A stretch of DNA of 64,000 nucleotides from Enterovibrio norvegicus DSM 15893 (GTDB lineage Bacteria > Pseudomonadota > Gammaproteobacteria > Enterobacterales > Vibrionaceae): positions 30,800 to 94,799 of the forward strand of contig NZ_FOWR01000007.1 in assembly GCF_900115495.1 (NCBI RefSeq). Direction: 5' to 3'. Made by a program: the position numbers and the translations under genes. The notes below the pieces were generated by a model, which was given only the letters and a program-made list of their open reading frames with translations, did not search any database and had not been told where the DNA came from. This document shows, piece by piece, positions 51,286 through 59,809 of this stretch. Each line of letters starts with the position of its first letter. Position 1 is the stretch's first letter.

Positions 51286-52215
51286 ATGGAACAACAAGGC
51301 GTAGCGAAATCCATTCAAATCATAGGCGTGCCGTTAGACCTCGGGGCATCACGAAGAGGAACCGATGGTGGTCCTTCTGCTGTGCGTATTGCAGGTTTAG
51401 GTGAACAACTTAAAAAGATGGGGTATCGCATATCTCAGGAAGTTGATGTCACGGTTCCATCAATGGAATCCAGACCGACAGAAACAGGCAGCACCATGCG
51501 ATTTAGAAGTGAAATTTTGCAGGTATGTCGTGATTTGGCATTGGTTACTCGAGATGCCCTTACCAAGGGGCATGTTCCTTTGATTGTTGGTGGTGATCAC
51601 TCCATTGCCATGGGGTCAATTTCTGGCATTGCTGACTACTACCAACAACAAAACCAGAACATTGGGTTAGTTTGGTTTGACGCCCATGCAGACATGAATA
51701 TTCCCGGTATTTCCCCATCAGGAAATGTTCACGGTATGCCGCTTTCACACTTGATGGGTTATGGCGATAAAGATTTCACCGGCATTTTGAGTGCAAACCC
51801 TAAGATAAAACCAGAAAACGTGGCATTAGTCGGTGTCAGAGATATTGATGATAAAGAAAAAGAACTGATTCGAGAGTCAGGCGTCCATCTGTTTAGCATG
51901 CGCGACATCGATGAAATGGGCATGAACAAAGTCAGCGATGAAATCATCAACATCGTGACGAAAGATACCGTGGGCTTTCATGTCAGTTTCGATGTTGATG
52001 GTTGCGATCCTGAAGTCATCCCTGGCTCTGGCACATTGGTTCCAGGTGGTGTGACCTACCGAGAGGCGCACCTGTTGTTAGAGAAATGCGCCGAAACAAA
52101 TCTGATAACATCACTCGACTTGGTTGAGCTGAATCCGTTCTTGGACAAAGGAAACATCTCAGCAGAACGTGCCGTCTCGTTGATACTCAGTGCGTTCGGG
52201 CAAAGTGTCATTTAG
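51286..52215 (+). CDS. rocF: Arginase
   Basis: Hydrolyses arginine to ornithine and urea with a di-manganese centre. The 309-residue protein has GVPLDLGASRRGTDGGPSAVR, VGGDHSIAMG, WFDAHADMNIP, GNVHGMPLSHLMG, and SFDVDGCDPEVIPGSGT, which supply the His and Asp metal ligands. VHGMP is the arginase (rather than agmatinase) form. ATG 51286 follows GAGGG by seven bases; a TTG at 51256 in the same frame is less likely. It lies after a LysE-type exporter gene. The symbol follows the usual name for bacterial arginase. Confidence 0.9.
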   Translation: MEQQGVAKSIQIIGVPLDLGASRRGTDGGPSAVRIAGLGEQLKKMGYRISQEVDVTVPSMESRPTETGSTMRFRSEILQVCRDLALVTRDALTKGHVPLIVGGDHSIAMGSISGIADYYQQQNQNIGLVWFDAHADMNIPGISPSGNVHGMPLSHLMGYGDKDFTGILSANPKIKPENVALVGVRDIDDKEKELIRESGVHLFSMRDIDEMGMNKVSDEIINIVTKDTVGFHVSFDVDGCDPEVIPGSGTLVPGGVTYREAHLLLEKCAETNLITSLDLVELNPFLDKGNISAERAVSLILSAFGQSVI

Positions 52216-52230
52216 GCAGATTTGTGCAGG

Positions 52231-52276
52231 GACAGACGCTAATAAAGTATCGTCCAACAACAGTGTAGCGTCTGTC
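52231..52276 (+). other. 11-bp inverted repeat after arginase
   Basis: GACAGACGCTA and TAGCGTCTGTC are perfectly complementary, with a 24-nt loop, starting 15 nt after the arginase stop. There is no good T-run, so it may protect the mRNA 3' end rather than act as a normal terminator. Confidence 0.45.
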
Positions 52277-52298
52277 TCTGCAGATCCTTACTTCATGG

Positions 52299-52544
52299 TC
52301 ACATGTGATTTTTAAATTCATTCCCGTTAATGAGCAATATCAAAAAGCCAAACGCAGTTACTAGCAATCCAACATGCGAGAGATAAACAAACCGCTTTCG
52401 CACTGACCCAGCGCTTCCTAAAATCGTTGCTGTAAGAAGATAGATCAGTGAAACCATGCTCAATATCGACAGTAAAAGCATGATAAAAAACAGAGGCCTG
52501 TCATCAACCAATAGCACCAGTGACAACAATAAAAGAAAACCCAC
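52299..52544 (-). CDS. Small membrane protein, hypothetical
   Basis: An 81-residue hydrophobic protein with three likely helices (about 2-10 joined to 17-42, and 55-73) and a short basic loop VRKRFVYLSHVG. It uses a GTG start with a modest GGATGG-like site. I recognise no family. Composition and the regular helix pattern suggest a real protein, but it lacks conserved motifs. Confidence 0.45.
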   Translation of the reverse strand: MGFLLLLSLVLLVDDRPLFFIMLLLSILSMVSLIYLLTATILGSAGSVRKRFVYLSHVGLLVTAFGFLILLINGNEFKNHM

Positions 52545-52607
52545 GATCAGCCCATCCGTTTAAAAACACAGGGTCGATAAGAACATGAAAATATATAAAT
52601 TCCGCGC

Positions 52608-53081
52608 TTACTTATCATGAAAACACGACATGGTATGCGATTGCACGCGAAAGCCATGACGCTCATAGAGCTTTTTCGCGGCGGGATTGAATGCCATGAC
52701 TTCAAGTCTTGTTTCCACCGCACCTTGCCCTTCCGACCATTCGCGGCATGCTTTTAACAATGCACCACCAATGCCTTTTGACCGATGTGCTTCATCCACA
52801 ACCACGGTATTGATGCGGCAAATAGGCTCAAAGCTCATGAAAGACACGGTTTCATTGATATCGATTTTAGCTGTAATAAAACCGACCACTTTATCGTGTT
52901 CAACGGCTACAGCGAACCAACGGTGATCATCATTCAATACCCGATGAAGAAACGCTTTGTCTTTCTCCGAGGGCGCATTAAACACTCTCGGTGCTTGCTC
53001 AAAATGAAACTGACTGATTTGACGGTGTAGCTCGGTTAAGCGTTCTAAATCGCTTTCTTGTGCGGTTCTGATTTCTAGCAT
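52608..53081 (-). CDS. GNAT-family N-acetyltransferase
   Basis: A 157-residue acetyl-CoA-dependent acetyltransferase. The acetyl-CoA site is INTVVVDEAHRSKGIGGALLKACREW (V-x-x-x-x-R-x-x-G-I-G), with the C-terminal NPAAKKLYERHGFRV typical of the fold. Substrate unknown. The conserved start is MLEIRTAQESDLERL (53081). An in-frame ATG at 53135 has a better AGAGG site and would add 18 residues, so the start is uncertain. Confidence 0.82.
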   Translation of the reverse strand: MLEIRTAQESDLERLTELHRQISQFHFEQAPRVFNAPSEKDKAFLHRVLNDDHRWFAVAVEHDKVVGFITAKIDINETVSFMSFEPICRINTVVVDEAHRSKGIGGALLKACREWSEGQGAVETRLEVMAFNPAAKKLYERHGFRVQSHTMSCFHDK

Positions 53082-53172
53082 TCTCTCACCACGTTGAACT
53101 TCCTTTATCATAAGGTGCTTTATACGTTCTAACATGCTCCGCACCTCTTTTAAAAGTGTGTTCGAAAACGAA

Positions 53173-53199
53173 AAAGCCGAGCATTGTCAGCTCGGCTTT
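53173..53199 (-). terminator. Terminator after the glycosylasparaginase gene
   Basis: A perfect 10-bp stem AAAGCCGAGC / GCTCGGCTTT with a 7-nt loop, continuing as TTTTTCG on the minus strand. It closes the minus-strand transport/peptidase gene cluster. Confidence 0.8.
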
Positions 53200-53226
53200 A
53201 TAAAAAAATACTCAGCGTGAAACGAA

Positions 53227-54153
53227 TTACTTCGTCATGATCACTTCAGCTTGGCGTTCTTCTGGCTTGTCCATGCCCGTTTCCCAGAACCAGTACGTAA
53301 TGTTACCCGGACAGTTTAGGCTAACCACTTTGTGGTTATTAAAACGGTCAATTGCATGAATGGTCACGCCTTCGGTGTAGCCGTCTTTGAGGTAATCCAG
53401 ATCTTTGATGGCTTCATAAACTGCGTCATCAAGGCTCATGCCCATTTTCATGTAAAGCACGACAGCGTGAGAGGTTGAACAACGGATTGCCATTTCCCCT
53501 GTGTGTGTACACGCACACGCACCGTAGCGGCTATCCGCGTATGAGCCTGCGCCAATGATTGGGCTATCGCCTAAACGACCTGGGTATTTCCATGCCCAAC
53601 CGGATGTAGACGTGGCAACGCTGATTTTCTTGTTGATATCGCTGCTCAAAAATACCGTGGTATCACGCACGCGCTCTGGATCGGTCGCGTTGTTTGATAA
53701 CGGCGCCAAAGGCACGTTCGGGAAGGCTGCTTGTTCTTCTGGTGTCATCGCTTGTTCAAGCTTTTCCCACCAAACTTGCTTGGAATCTTCAATCAGGTTA
53801 TTCCCCGCGACAGCACCAATTTCTTTGACAAAAATTGCTGCGCCTTCACCGACAAGGATCTCGTGGTTGAGGTCTGTCATGACGCGGTGTGCAACGTCCA
53901 CTGGGTGCATGAAGCCTTTTAGTGCGCCTACCGCGCCCGTGCGTAGGCTATCACCATCCATGACTGAGCCATCAAGCTCCATTTCACCCAACACATTTGG
54001 CCAACCGCCGTAACCCACAGTACGTACACGCGGGTCTAGCTCAACCAATTTAATGCCTTCAATCAACGAGGTTAAACCGTCTTCACCCTCTTGTAGTCGG
54101 CGTGCCGACTCTTCAATACCTGGGTAAGCTTCTGAGTTTGCTAATAAGATCAT
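53227..54153 (-). CDS. N4-(beta-N-acetylglucosaminyl)-L-asparaginase (glycosylasparaginase), Ntn hydrolase
   Basis: This 308-residue amidase splits GlcNAc-asparagine into aspartate and GlcNAc-amine, the last step of N-glycoprotein breakdown. It is made as a precursor that cuts itself before a nucleophilic Thr: here probably T165 in RVRDTTVFLSSD. The following TSGWAWKYPGRLGDSPIIGAG and YACAC/GEMAIRC stretches match the glycosylasparaginase branch rather than plain isoaspartyl peptidases. No signal peptide is visible, so it is cytoplasmic. It lies 12 nt downstream of the M17 peptidase gene and behind an ABC importer. Confidence 0.85.
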   Translation of the reverse strand: MILLANSEAYPGIEESARRLQEGEDGLTSLIEGIKLVELDPRVRTVGYGGWPNVLGEMELDGSVMDGDSLRTGAVGALKGFMHPVDVAHRVMTDLNHEILVGEGAAIFVKEIGAVAGNNLIEDSKQVWWEKLEQAMTPEEQAAFPNVPLAPLSNNATDPERVRDTTVFLSSDINKKISVATSTSGWAWKYPGRLGDSPIIGAGSYADSRYGACACTHTGEMAIRCSTSHAVVLYMKMGMSLDDAVYEAIKDLDYLKDGYTEGVTIHAIDRFNNHKVVSLNCPGNITYWFWETGMDKPEERQAEVIMTK

Positions 54154-54165
54154 GGTGTTTCCTCG

Positions 54166-55557
54166 TTATTTATTCTTTTGTTCTGTAGAGACAAGGTGTT
54201 GGCACAGCTCGGTTAACAGCAATGCGCCGTAACCTGACGCCGCTTTGCCATAAATTTTGCGATGGTTCATGCCCAGTGACATGGCGGCAGAATCAATGTG
54301 AATCCATTTTTGTTCTGGCGAGACAAAGTGACGCAGGAATGTTGCTGCCACACATGCGCTGCCATCTGGCTCTTCACTGCCATGACGCAAATCTGCAAAA
54401 TCACTTTTCAGCGATGCTTCAAACAAATCGTGGCCCGTTGGCATTGCCCAAAGTGGCTCAGAACATGCCAGACCCGCTTCTTGTGCGCTTGTCATTAAGC
54501 TTTCGTCGTTACCCATCAACGATGCATAGGCTTTGCCCAACGAAATGCCTGTTGCGCCTGTCAGGGTAGCAATGTCGATCAGGTAATCTGGGTTGTAAGT
54601 TTGCTGTGCATAGTGGAGCACATCCGCCAATACCATTCGGCCTTCGGCATCTGTGGTGATGATTTCAACGCTTTTGCCCGACGCCATGGTGACAACATCA
54701 CCCGGCTTCACCGCGCTGCCTGACGGCATGTTTTCCACCAAACCACACAGGCCGATAACGCGTACTGGCACGCTCAGGTTTGCAATGGCATTCATTGCCC
54801 CTGTGACTGCTGCTGCACCGCCCATGTCAACTTTCATGGTGCTCATGAAACGCGGCTGCTTAATGCTGATACCGCCGGAATCGAAGGTCACGCCTTTACC
54901 CACCAAGACGATTGTTTTCTCAGCGTGCTCTGGGTGGTAATCCATGCACAACAAACGCGCTTCACGATCACTGCCCTGTGCGATGCCCATCAAGCCGCCA
55001 AAGCCAAGATCCAACATGGCTTTGTCATCAAGGTACGACAATGCAATCTTGTCGATGGCCAACTCTTGCACCGCTTGAACAAAGGAAACGGGATAAATCA
55101 CATTACCCGGCTTGTTCATCAATTCACGGGAGATCAACTGGCTCTTTGCAAGGATTTGGCCTTGTTCAAACGCTGTGTTTAGCGACGCTTGGTCACTGTT
55201 CAGCTCAAACTGGCTGATGACAGGTTGAAGCGTCGGGCTCTCAGTGTGCTTGTAGCTGTATGTCGACAGCGCCATGCCGAAAGACACCCACTTCACCCAT
55301 GCTTCGACAGCAAACAATGACGCTGCTTCTGCGTCGATGTGAAGTTGCAAGGTTTGCGCTTTTTTAAAGGTCGATGCCAGCATGAAGCCGATGTCTTGTG
55401 CATCTGCCACGCTATAAGTGTTCTTGCTGATTTCGCCGTTAAAGCCTTCTACATCTTGGTTAAGCTCAAGTGATTTGCCCTCGCCCATTTTGATGTGAAG
55501 TGTTCTTACCGAGTCGCAGTTTTCTGCGTCAATGCGGGTAAATTCAATCTGTAGCAT
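54166..55557 (-). CDS. Leucyl-aminopeptidase-family (M17) metallopeptidase
   Basis: A 463-residue cytoplasmic dizinc aminopeptidase that removes N-terminal residues from imported peptides. The catalytic C-terminal domain has VGKGVTFDSGGISIK (metal Lys and Asp), MKVDMGGAAAV, and the signature TTDAEGRMVLAD (the N of NTDAEGR is T). The N-terminal domain is divergent. It is close to PepA/PepB paralogues but placed next to a transporter and a glycosylasparaginase, which suggests a role in processing (glyco)peptides. It starts 90 nt after the preceding ATPase gene. Confidence 0.87.
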   Translation of the reverse strand: MLQIEFTRIDAENCDSVRTLHIKMGEGKSLELNQDVEGFNGEISKNTYSVADAQDIGFMLASTFKKAQTLQLHIDAEAASLFAVEAWVKWVSFGMALSTYSYKHTESPTLQPVISQFELNSDQASLNTAFEQGQILAKSQLISRELMNKPGNVIYPVSFVQAVQELAIDKIALSYLDDKAMLDLGFGGLMGIAQGSDREARLLCMDYHPEHAEKTIVLVGKGVTFDSGGISIKQPRFMSTMKVDMGGAAAVTGAMNAIANLSVPVRVIGLCGLVENMPSGSAVKPGDVVTMASGKSVEIITTDAEGRMVLADVLHYAQQTYNPDYLIDIATLTGATGISLGKAYASLMGNDESLMTSAQEAGLACSEPLWAMPTGHDLFEASLKSDFADLRHGSEEPDGSACVAATFLRHFVSPEQKWIHIDSAAMSLGMNHRKIYGKAASGYGALLLTELCQHLVSTEQKNK

Positions 55558-55646
55558 CGTTGTCCTTTTCTCCTCATCTCGTGATGAGTGTTTGCTTTGA
55601 TAGATAATCGGGTTTTGTTATTCACTCACAACACTCGCGAGCGAGG

Positions 55647-56642
55647 TTATTGCTCGTAGAGATAACAACGCACAAAGTGGTTCTCAGACAGTTGTGTCAC
55701 AGCTGGCAATTGTTCACGGCACTTTGGTGTCGCATGCGTGCAGCGACCCGCGAACGGGCAACCCACACTGTCTGGCGTCCACAATGGGATTTCACCACGG
55801 TTGCCTTTCAGCTTCTCGTGAATCGATTTGCGAGGATCCGGCACTGCTGAGACCAGAAGCTGCGTATATGGGTGTTGCGGATCGTGAATAATTTCTTCCA
55901 CATCCCCCCATTCCACCATGTGCCCGACATACATCACGGCGATGTCTTCGGCGATGTATCGTGCAGTAGCAATGTCATGAGTGATGTACAGCAGCGCCAT
56001 TTCACGCTCAAACTTCATCTCTTCCATCAAGTTGAGCACGCCGGCGCGGATAGACACATCCAGCATGGAAGTTGGCTCATCCGCCAGTACTACTTCAGCG
56101 CCCACAGCGATGTTTCGCGCTAAGTTCACACGCTGGCGTTGTCCGCCAGAAAGCTGATGAGGGAATTTCGCCGCGGTTTCTTTTGCAGGCGTAAGCCCCA
56201 CTTGCTCAAGCAGGTGGTAAACCGTTTCCTCGAGTTCTTTTTTATTGCTCGACGTCACTTTGTTATGAATGATCAACGGACGCGCGATGTGGTGAAAAAT
56301 AGTGTGGGTTGGGTTCAACGAGCCAAACGGGTCTTGCCATACCATTTGCACGCCTTGACGGTATTTCATCAAGTCATCGCCTTTGGTGATGGTTTGAATA
56401 TCTCGGCCGTAGTATTCAATGCTGCCGCCCGATGGCGGGTACATCTTGGCGATCATTTTAGCGGTGGTCGACTTCCCAGAACCTGATTCACCCACCACAG
56501 CGAGGCCGCGGCTTTTATACATTTTGAATGACACATCGTTGATGGCACGCATCTTCGATTTCTTCAAAGAATTACTGTTGACGGCAAAGTCTTTAATCAG
56601 GTTTTTGCCTTCAACGATCGGTGTTCCTAGTGGCTTACTCAT
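55647..56642 (-). CDS. ABC transporter ATP-binding protein (OppF/DppF type)
   Basis: One of two ATPases energising the importer, 331 residues. Walker A GESGSGKST, signature LSGGQRQRV, Walker B VVLADEPTSMLD, and a C-terminal oligopeptide/dipeptide extension with four-Cys-like RCTHATPKCREQLP region are visible. The start ATG at 56642 follows AGGAG by five bases; an in-frame GTG at 56660 is less likely. A perfect hairpin lies just upstream (56655-56680). Confidence 0.88.
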   Translation of the reverse strand: MSKPLGTPIVEGKNLIKDFAVNSNSLKKSKMRAINDVSFKMYKSRGLAVVGESGSGKSTTAKMIAKMYPPSGGSIEYYGRDIQTITKGDDLMKYRQGVQMVWQDPFGSLNPTHTIFHHIARPLIIHNKVTSSNKKELEETVYHLLEQVGLTPAKETAAKFPHQLSGGQRQRVNLARNIAVGAEVVLADEPTSMLDVSIRAGVLNLMEEMKFEREMALLYITHDIATARYIAEDIAVMYVGHMVEWGDVEEIIHDPQHPYTQLLVSAVPDPRKSIHEKLKGNRGEIPLWTPDSVGCPFAGRCTHATPKCREQLPAVTQLSENHFVRCYLYEQ

Positions 56643-56654
56643 AACATCTCCTAC

Positions 56655-56680
56655 ATACACCCTGAACCATCAGGGTGTAT
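56655..56680 (-). other. Perfect 11-bp hairpin between the two ATPase genes
   Basis: ATACACCCTGA and TCAGGGTGTAT with a 4-nt loop ACCA, no T-run. It abuts the ribosome site of the downstream gene, so it may affect its translation or protect processed mRNA. Confidence 0.6.
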
Positions 56681-56695
56681 GGTATTAATCACGTC

Positions 56696-57670
56696 TTAAC
56701 CTAGCTTTTGCGTAAATAGGTGGCAGTTAGATAGGCGACCCGGTTGAATCTCGCTCAGCGTGGTTGACTGGCTAAAGCACGATGGTTGCGTTTTGCTACA
56801 ACGCGCTTGGAAGCGACAGCCCTGTGGGATTTCAAGCAAGTTAAGCGGGTTCCCAGGGATCCCCGTCAATCGTGTTTTCGGGCCCGTGAGTGGTGGAAAT
56901 GAGCTCCCCAACCCTTCGGTATAAGGATGGAACGGGTTTTCGAGGATTTGCTTAGATGGCGCTACCTCAATTAACTCACCGGAATACATGATGCCAATGC
57001 GATCAGAAAACTCGACCATCAAGGAGATGTCGTGAGTGATGAACAGAATTGAAAAACCAAACTCTTCTTTTAGTGCGTAGATCTTTTGCAGGATTTCGCG
57101 TTGAACCACCACATCCAGAGCGGTAGTTGGCTCATCCATGATGATCATTTTCGGATTCAGTGCGAGCACAATGGCGATCACTAGACGCTGACGCATGCCA
57201 CCTGAAAACTGATGCGGAAAATCACGCAAACGACTTGGGTGAATATCCACGATTTCTAGCAGTCCTTCAGCACGACGAACCGCTTGCTCGCGCGTGAAGT
57301 TGGTGTGACGCATGATCACGTCACAGAACTGTTCTTCCATCGTAAGCACTGGGTTCAGGGCGTTCATCGCACTCTGGAACACCATAGAGATTTCGCTCCA
57401 ACGGAAGTGCGACATTTGACTGTCAGACTTCTTAAAGATGTCTCCATGACCGTCAAAGATGACTTCACCACCAGAGATAAATGCAGGTGGTTTGTGCAAA
57501 CGCATCAGCGAGAATGCAACGGTCGACTTCCCACAGCCAGACTCGCCTGCAAGACCGAACACTTCGCCTTTACCAATGTCAAAACTGACATTGTTTACCG
57601 CACGTACATCACCTGCATCCGTGATGTAATCAACACACAGGTTACGAATGGAAATTTGAGGGTTTGTCAT
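56696..57670 (-). CDS. ABC transporter ATP-binding protein (OppD/DppD type)
   Basis: A 324-residue ATPase of the importer. Walker A GESGCGKST, signature FSGGMRQRL, Walker B MIIMDEPTTALD, and the C-terminal oligopeptide-ABC extension (LTGIPGNPLNLLEIPQGCRF). Its ATG shares one base with the stop of the preceding permease gene (TAATG). Confidence 0.9.
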   Translation of the reverse strand: MTNPQISIRNLCVDYITDAGDVRAVNNVSFDIGKGEVFGLAGESGCGKSTVAFSLMRLHKPPAFISGGEVIFDGHGDIFKKSDSQMSHFRWSEISMVFQSAMNALNPVLTMEEQFCDVIMRHTNFTREQAVRRAEGLLEIVDIHPSRLRDFPHQFSGGMRQRLVIAIVLALNPKMIIMDEPTTALDVVVQREILQKIYALKEEFGFSILFITHDISLMVEFSDRIGIMYSGELIEVAPSKQILENPFHPYTEGLGSSFPPLTGPKTRLTGIPGNPLNLLEIPQGCRFQARCSKTQPSCFSQSTTLSEIQPGRLSNCHLFTQKLG

Positions 57671-58698
57671 TATTTCGCCCCCTCTTCAAGTACGTGTTGA
57701 GGTGCAGTTTCTCCTTGAGCGGCAGCACTTTTCGCCATTTTGTTGCGCGCAGTCCAGCGGCGCATACCCTTGTGAGAGCGCAATTGCGGGTTCGCGATTT
57801 CATCCACGGCGAAGTTAAGCAGTGACAAGCCAATCGCAATAAAGGTCAGAGCCAAACACGGAGGAAGAATTTCCCACCACGCGCCAACCAACATCGACGA
57901 AGACGTCTGCACGTTGTAAAGCATCACGCCCCAACTGATCGAGTTTGGATCGCCCAAACCAAGGAAGGACAAACTCGCTTCCGTCATGATGGCCAACATC
58001 ACACAGCCAATGAAGCTTGCGCCTAGAATCGACATCAAGTTTGGTAGGATTTCGACCGCAATAATACGGAACGGCGATTCACCCAATACCTCAGCCGCAC
58101 GCACAAACTCTTTTTCACGCACCGACAAGGTTTGCGCTCGCACTACCCGCGCCCCCCATGCCCATGATGTTATCGCAATCACAATGGCGATCGTCATTGG
58201 CCCTGCCTGACCAATAAATGCGGCGATGATGAAGAGCAACGGAAGCTGCGGCACCACCAGCATGATGTTCATGGCCGCTGACAAATAGTCATCCACTTTG
58301 CCACCGAAGTAACCTGCAGAAACACCAATCGCGGTCGCCAAGAAACACACCATGAGACCGGCACCTAGGCCGACTGAAATGGAAGTGCGTGCGCCGTAAA
58401 CAAGCTGTGACCAAATATCACGACCCATACGCGATGTGCCTAAAACGTGTTCCGCTTTTTCTGACATCATCAATGTACGTTTGTTGGTGGCGAGCGTGGT
58501 CGCAATCCAACCATCTGGGTTGTTTTGCGCTGCTTTTACAACAAACGCTGGATATTCGTGAGGATTGCCCGTTCCCTTCTCAGGGTCATGCGTTGTGATT
58601 TGAGGAGCAAAAATTGCAGCCAACACAAAAAGGGCAAGAATACACAATCCAGCCAATGACTTGAGGTTGCCTGCAAGCAGTTTAAATAACCCCTTCAT
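57670..58698 (-). CDS. ABC transporter permease (OppC/DppC type)
   Basis: A 342-residue inner-membrane permease with an N-terminal helix, a long periplasmic segment, and a five-helix core. The EAA-type loop (VREKEFVRAAEVLGESPFRI) contacts the ATPases. It starts two bases after the upstream permease stop. A polar, Lys- and Ala-rich tail ends the protein. Confidence 0.9.
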   Translation of the reverse strand: MKGLFKLLAGNLKSLAGLCILALFVLAAIFAPQITTHDPEKGTGNPHEYPAFVVKAAQNNPDGWIATTLATNKRTLMMSEKAEHVLGTSRMGRDIWSQLVYGARTSISVGLGAGLMVCFLATAIGVSAGYFGGKVDDYLSAAMNIMLVVPQLPLLFIIAAFIGQAGPMTIAIVIAITSWAWGARVVRAQTLSVREKEFVRAAEVLGESPFRIIAVEILPNLMSILGASFIGCVMLAIMTEASLSFLGLGDPNSISWGVMLYNVQTSSSMLVGAWWEILPPCLALTFIAIGLSLLNFAVDEIANPQLRSHKGMRRWTARNKMAKSAAAQGETAPQHVLEEGAK

Positions 58699-58700
58699 AA

Positions 58701-59687
58701 TTATTTTTCTCCCTTACGAAGGCGAGGGTCGAGCACCACGATCAGAAGGTCGGCCATAAAGTTAAAAAACAGCATAAACATGGTCATAAGAAGCAACTGA
58801 CCCTGCAATACTTGGTAATCACGCGCATGAATGGCGTTCAAAAGTACGGTGCCAAGGCCTGGATAGTTGAAAATCATTTCAACAATTAACTGGCCACTGA
58901 TGGCGGTACCCAGTGCCATAGAAAGTGCAGTCACACTTGGTAGCATGGAGTTACGGGCTGCGTAGTTAAAGATAACGCGGTTTTCGCTCAACCCTTTTGC
59001 GCGTGCCATGGTGATGAAGTCTTCGTTCAGCAGGTTAATCATGTTGTTACGCATGCTGATCAAGAAGCCACCAATTTGGCTGACGGTCGCACAGGCTAAC
59101 GGCAATGCTGCGTGATATGCGACGTCTTTATAGAACGCCCAGCTACCCCAATCTGGCAACGTACCTGACGTATATGCATTGCCTGAAGGGAACCACTCCA
59201 AGCCAATCGCAAAGGTATAGAGCACCAGCATGGCGACAACCACGGAAGGGACAGCTTGCACGACCAGCATACTTGGAGAGATAAATGCATCGTAATAGCT
59301 ACCACGACGCCACGCGGCGAAGATACCCAGTACTGAACCAATACAGAAAGAGAGAATAACGGCGGTACCCGTTAGAAATAACGACCAACCAACCGCGCCG
59401 CCCAACAATTCATTAACAGACAGCGGGTAGAACTTAATTGAAATACCCCAGTTACCAGTGAATATATTGGCAAGATATGTAAAGTATTGTTGATATAAAG
59501 GCGCATCAACAAAACCTAACAGTTTTTGCATCGCAGCAATACGCTCAGGACTCACATGAGCCATTGCGTTTGCAAACATCATGGTGACAGGATCACCCGG
59601 CATTGCACGAGGCAATATAAAATTCAATGTTGCTGCAAATAACAAGGCGACAAAATAAAAAGATAAGCGCCGCATGAAGAAACCCAT
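58701..59687 (-). CDS. ABC transporter permease (OppB/DppB type)
   Basis: A 328-residue permease. N-terminal helix with FILPRAMPGDPV, typical of DppB/OppB, then an inner-membrane core and the EAA loop (LNEDFITMARAKGLSENRVI). In-frame ATG at 59675 is an alternative start. A strong terminator hairpin separates it from the binding-protein gene upstream. Confidence 0.9.
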   Translation of the reverse strand: MGFFMRRLSFYFVALLFAATLNFILPRAMPGDPVTMMFANAMAHVSPERIAAMQKLLGFVDAPLYQQYFTYLANIFTGNWGISIKFYPLSVNELLGGAVGWSLFLTGTAVILSFCIGSVLGIFAAWRRGSYYDAFISPSMLVVQAVPSVVVAMLVLYTFAIGLEWFPSGNAYTSGTLPDWGSWAFYKDVAYHAALPLACATVSQIGGFLISMRNNMINLLNEDFITMARAKGLSENRVIFNYAARNSMLPSVTALSMALGTAISGQLIVEMIFNYPGLGTVLLNAIHARDYQVLQGQLLLMTMFMLFFNFMADLLIVVLDPRLRKGEK

Positions 59688-59771
59688 AGTTCCGCCCTAC
59701 TTAAACACTAATAAAATAATTCTTTAAATAAATGTTAAACCCAGAAATGGATTAGATTATTCAGAAAAAGG

Positions 59772-59800
59772 AAAAAGCGGCCAATACAAGGATTGGCCGC
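59772..59800 (-). terminator. Terminator between the binding protein and permease genes
   Basis: A perfect 9-bp stem GCGGCCAAT / ATTGGCCGC with a 6-nt loop and TTTTT on the minus strand. It lies 10 nt past the stop of the binding-protein gene and before the first permease, so partial read-through would give excess binding protein. Confidence 0.8.
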
Positions 59801-59809
59801 AGGGTATAT

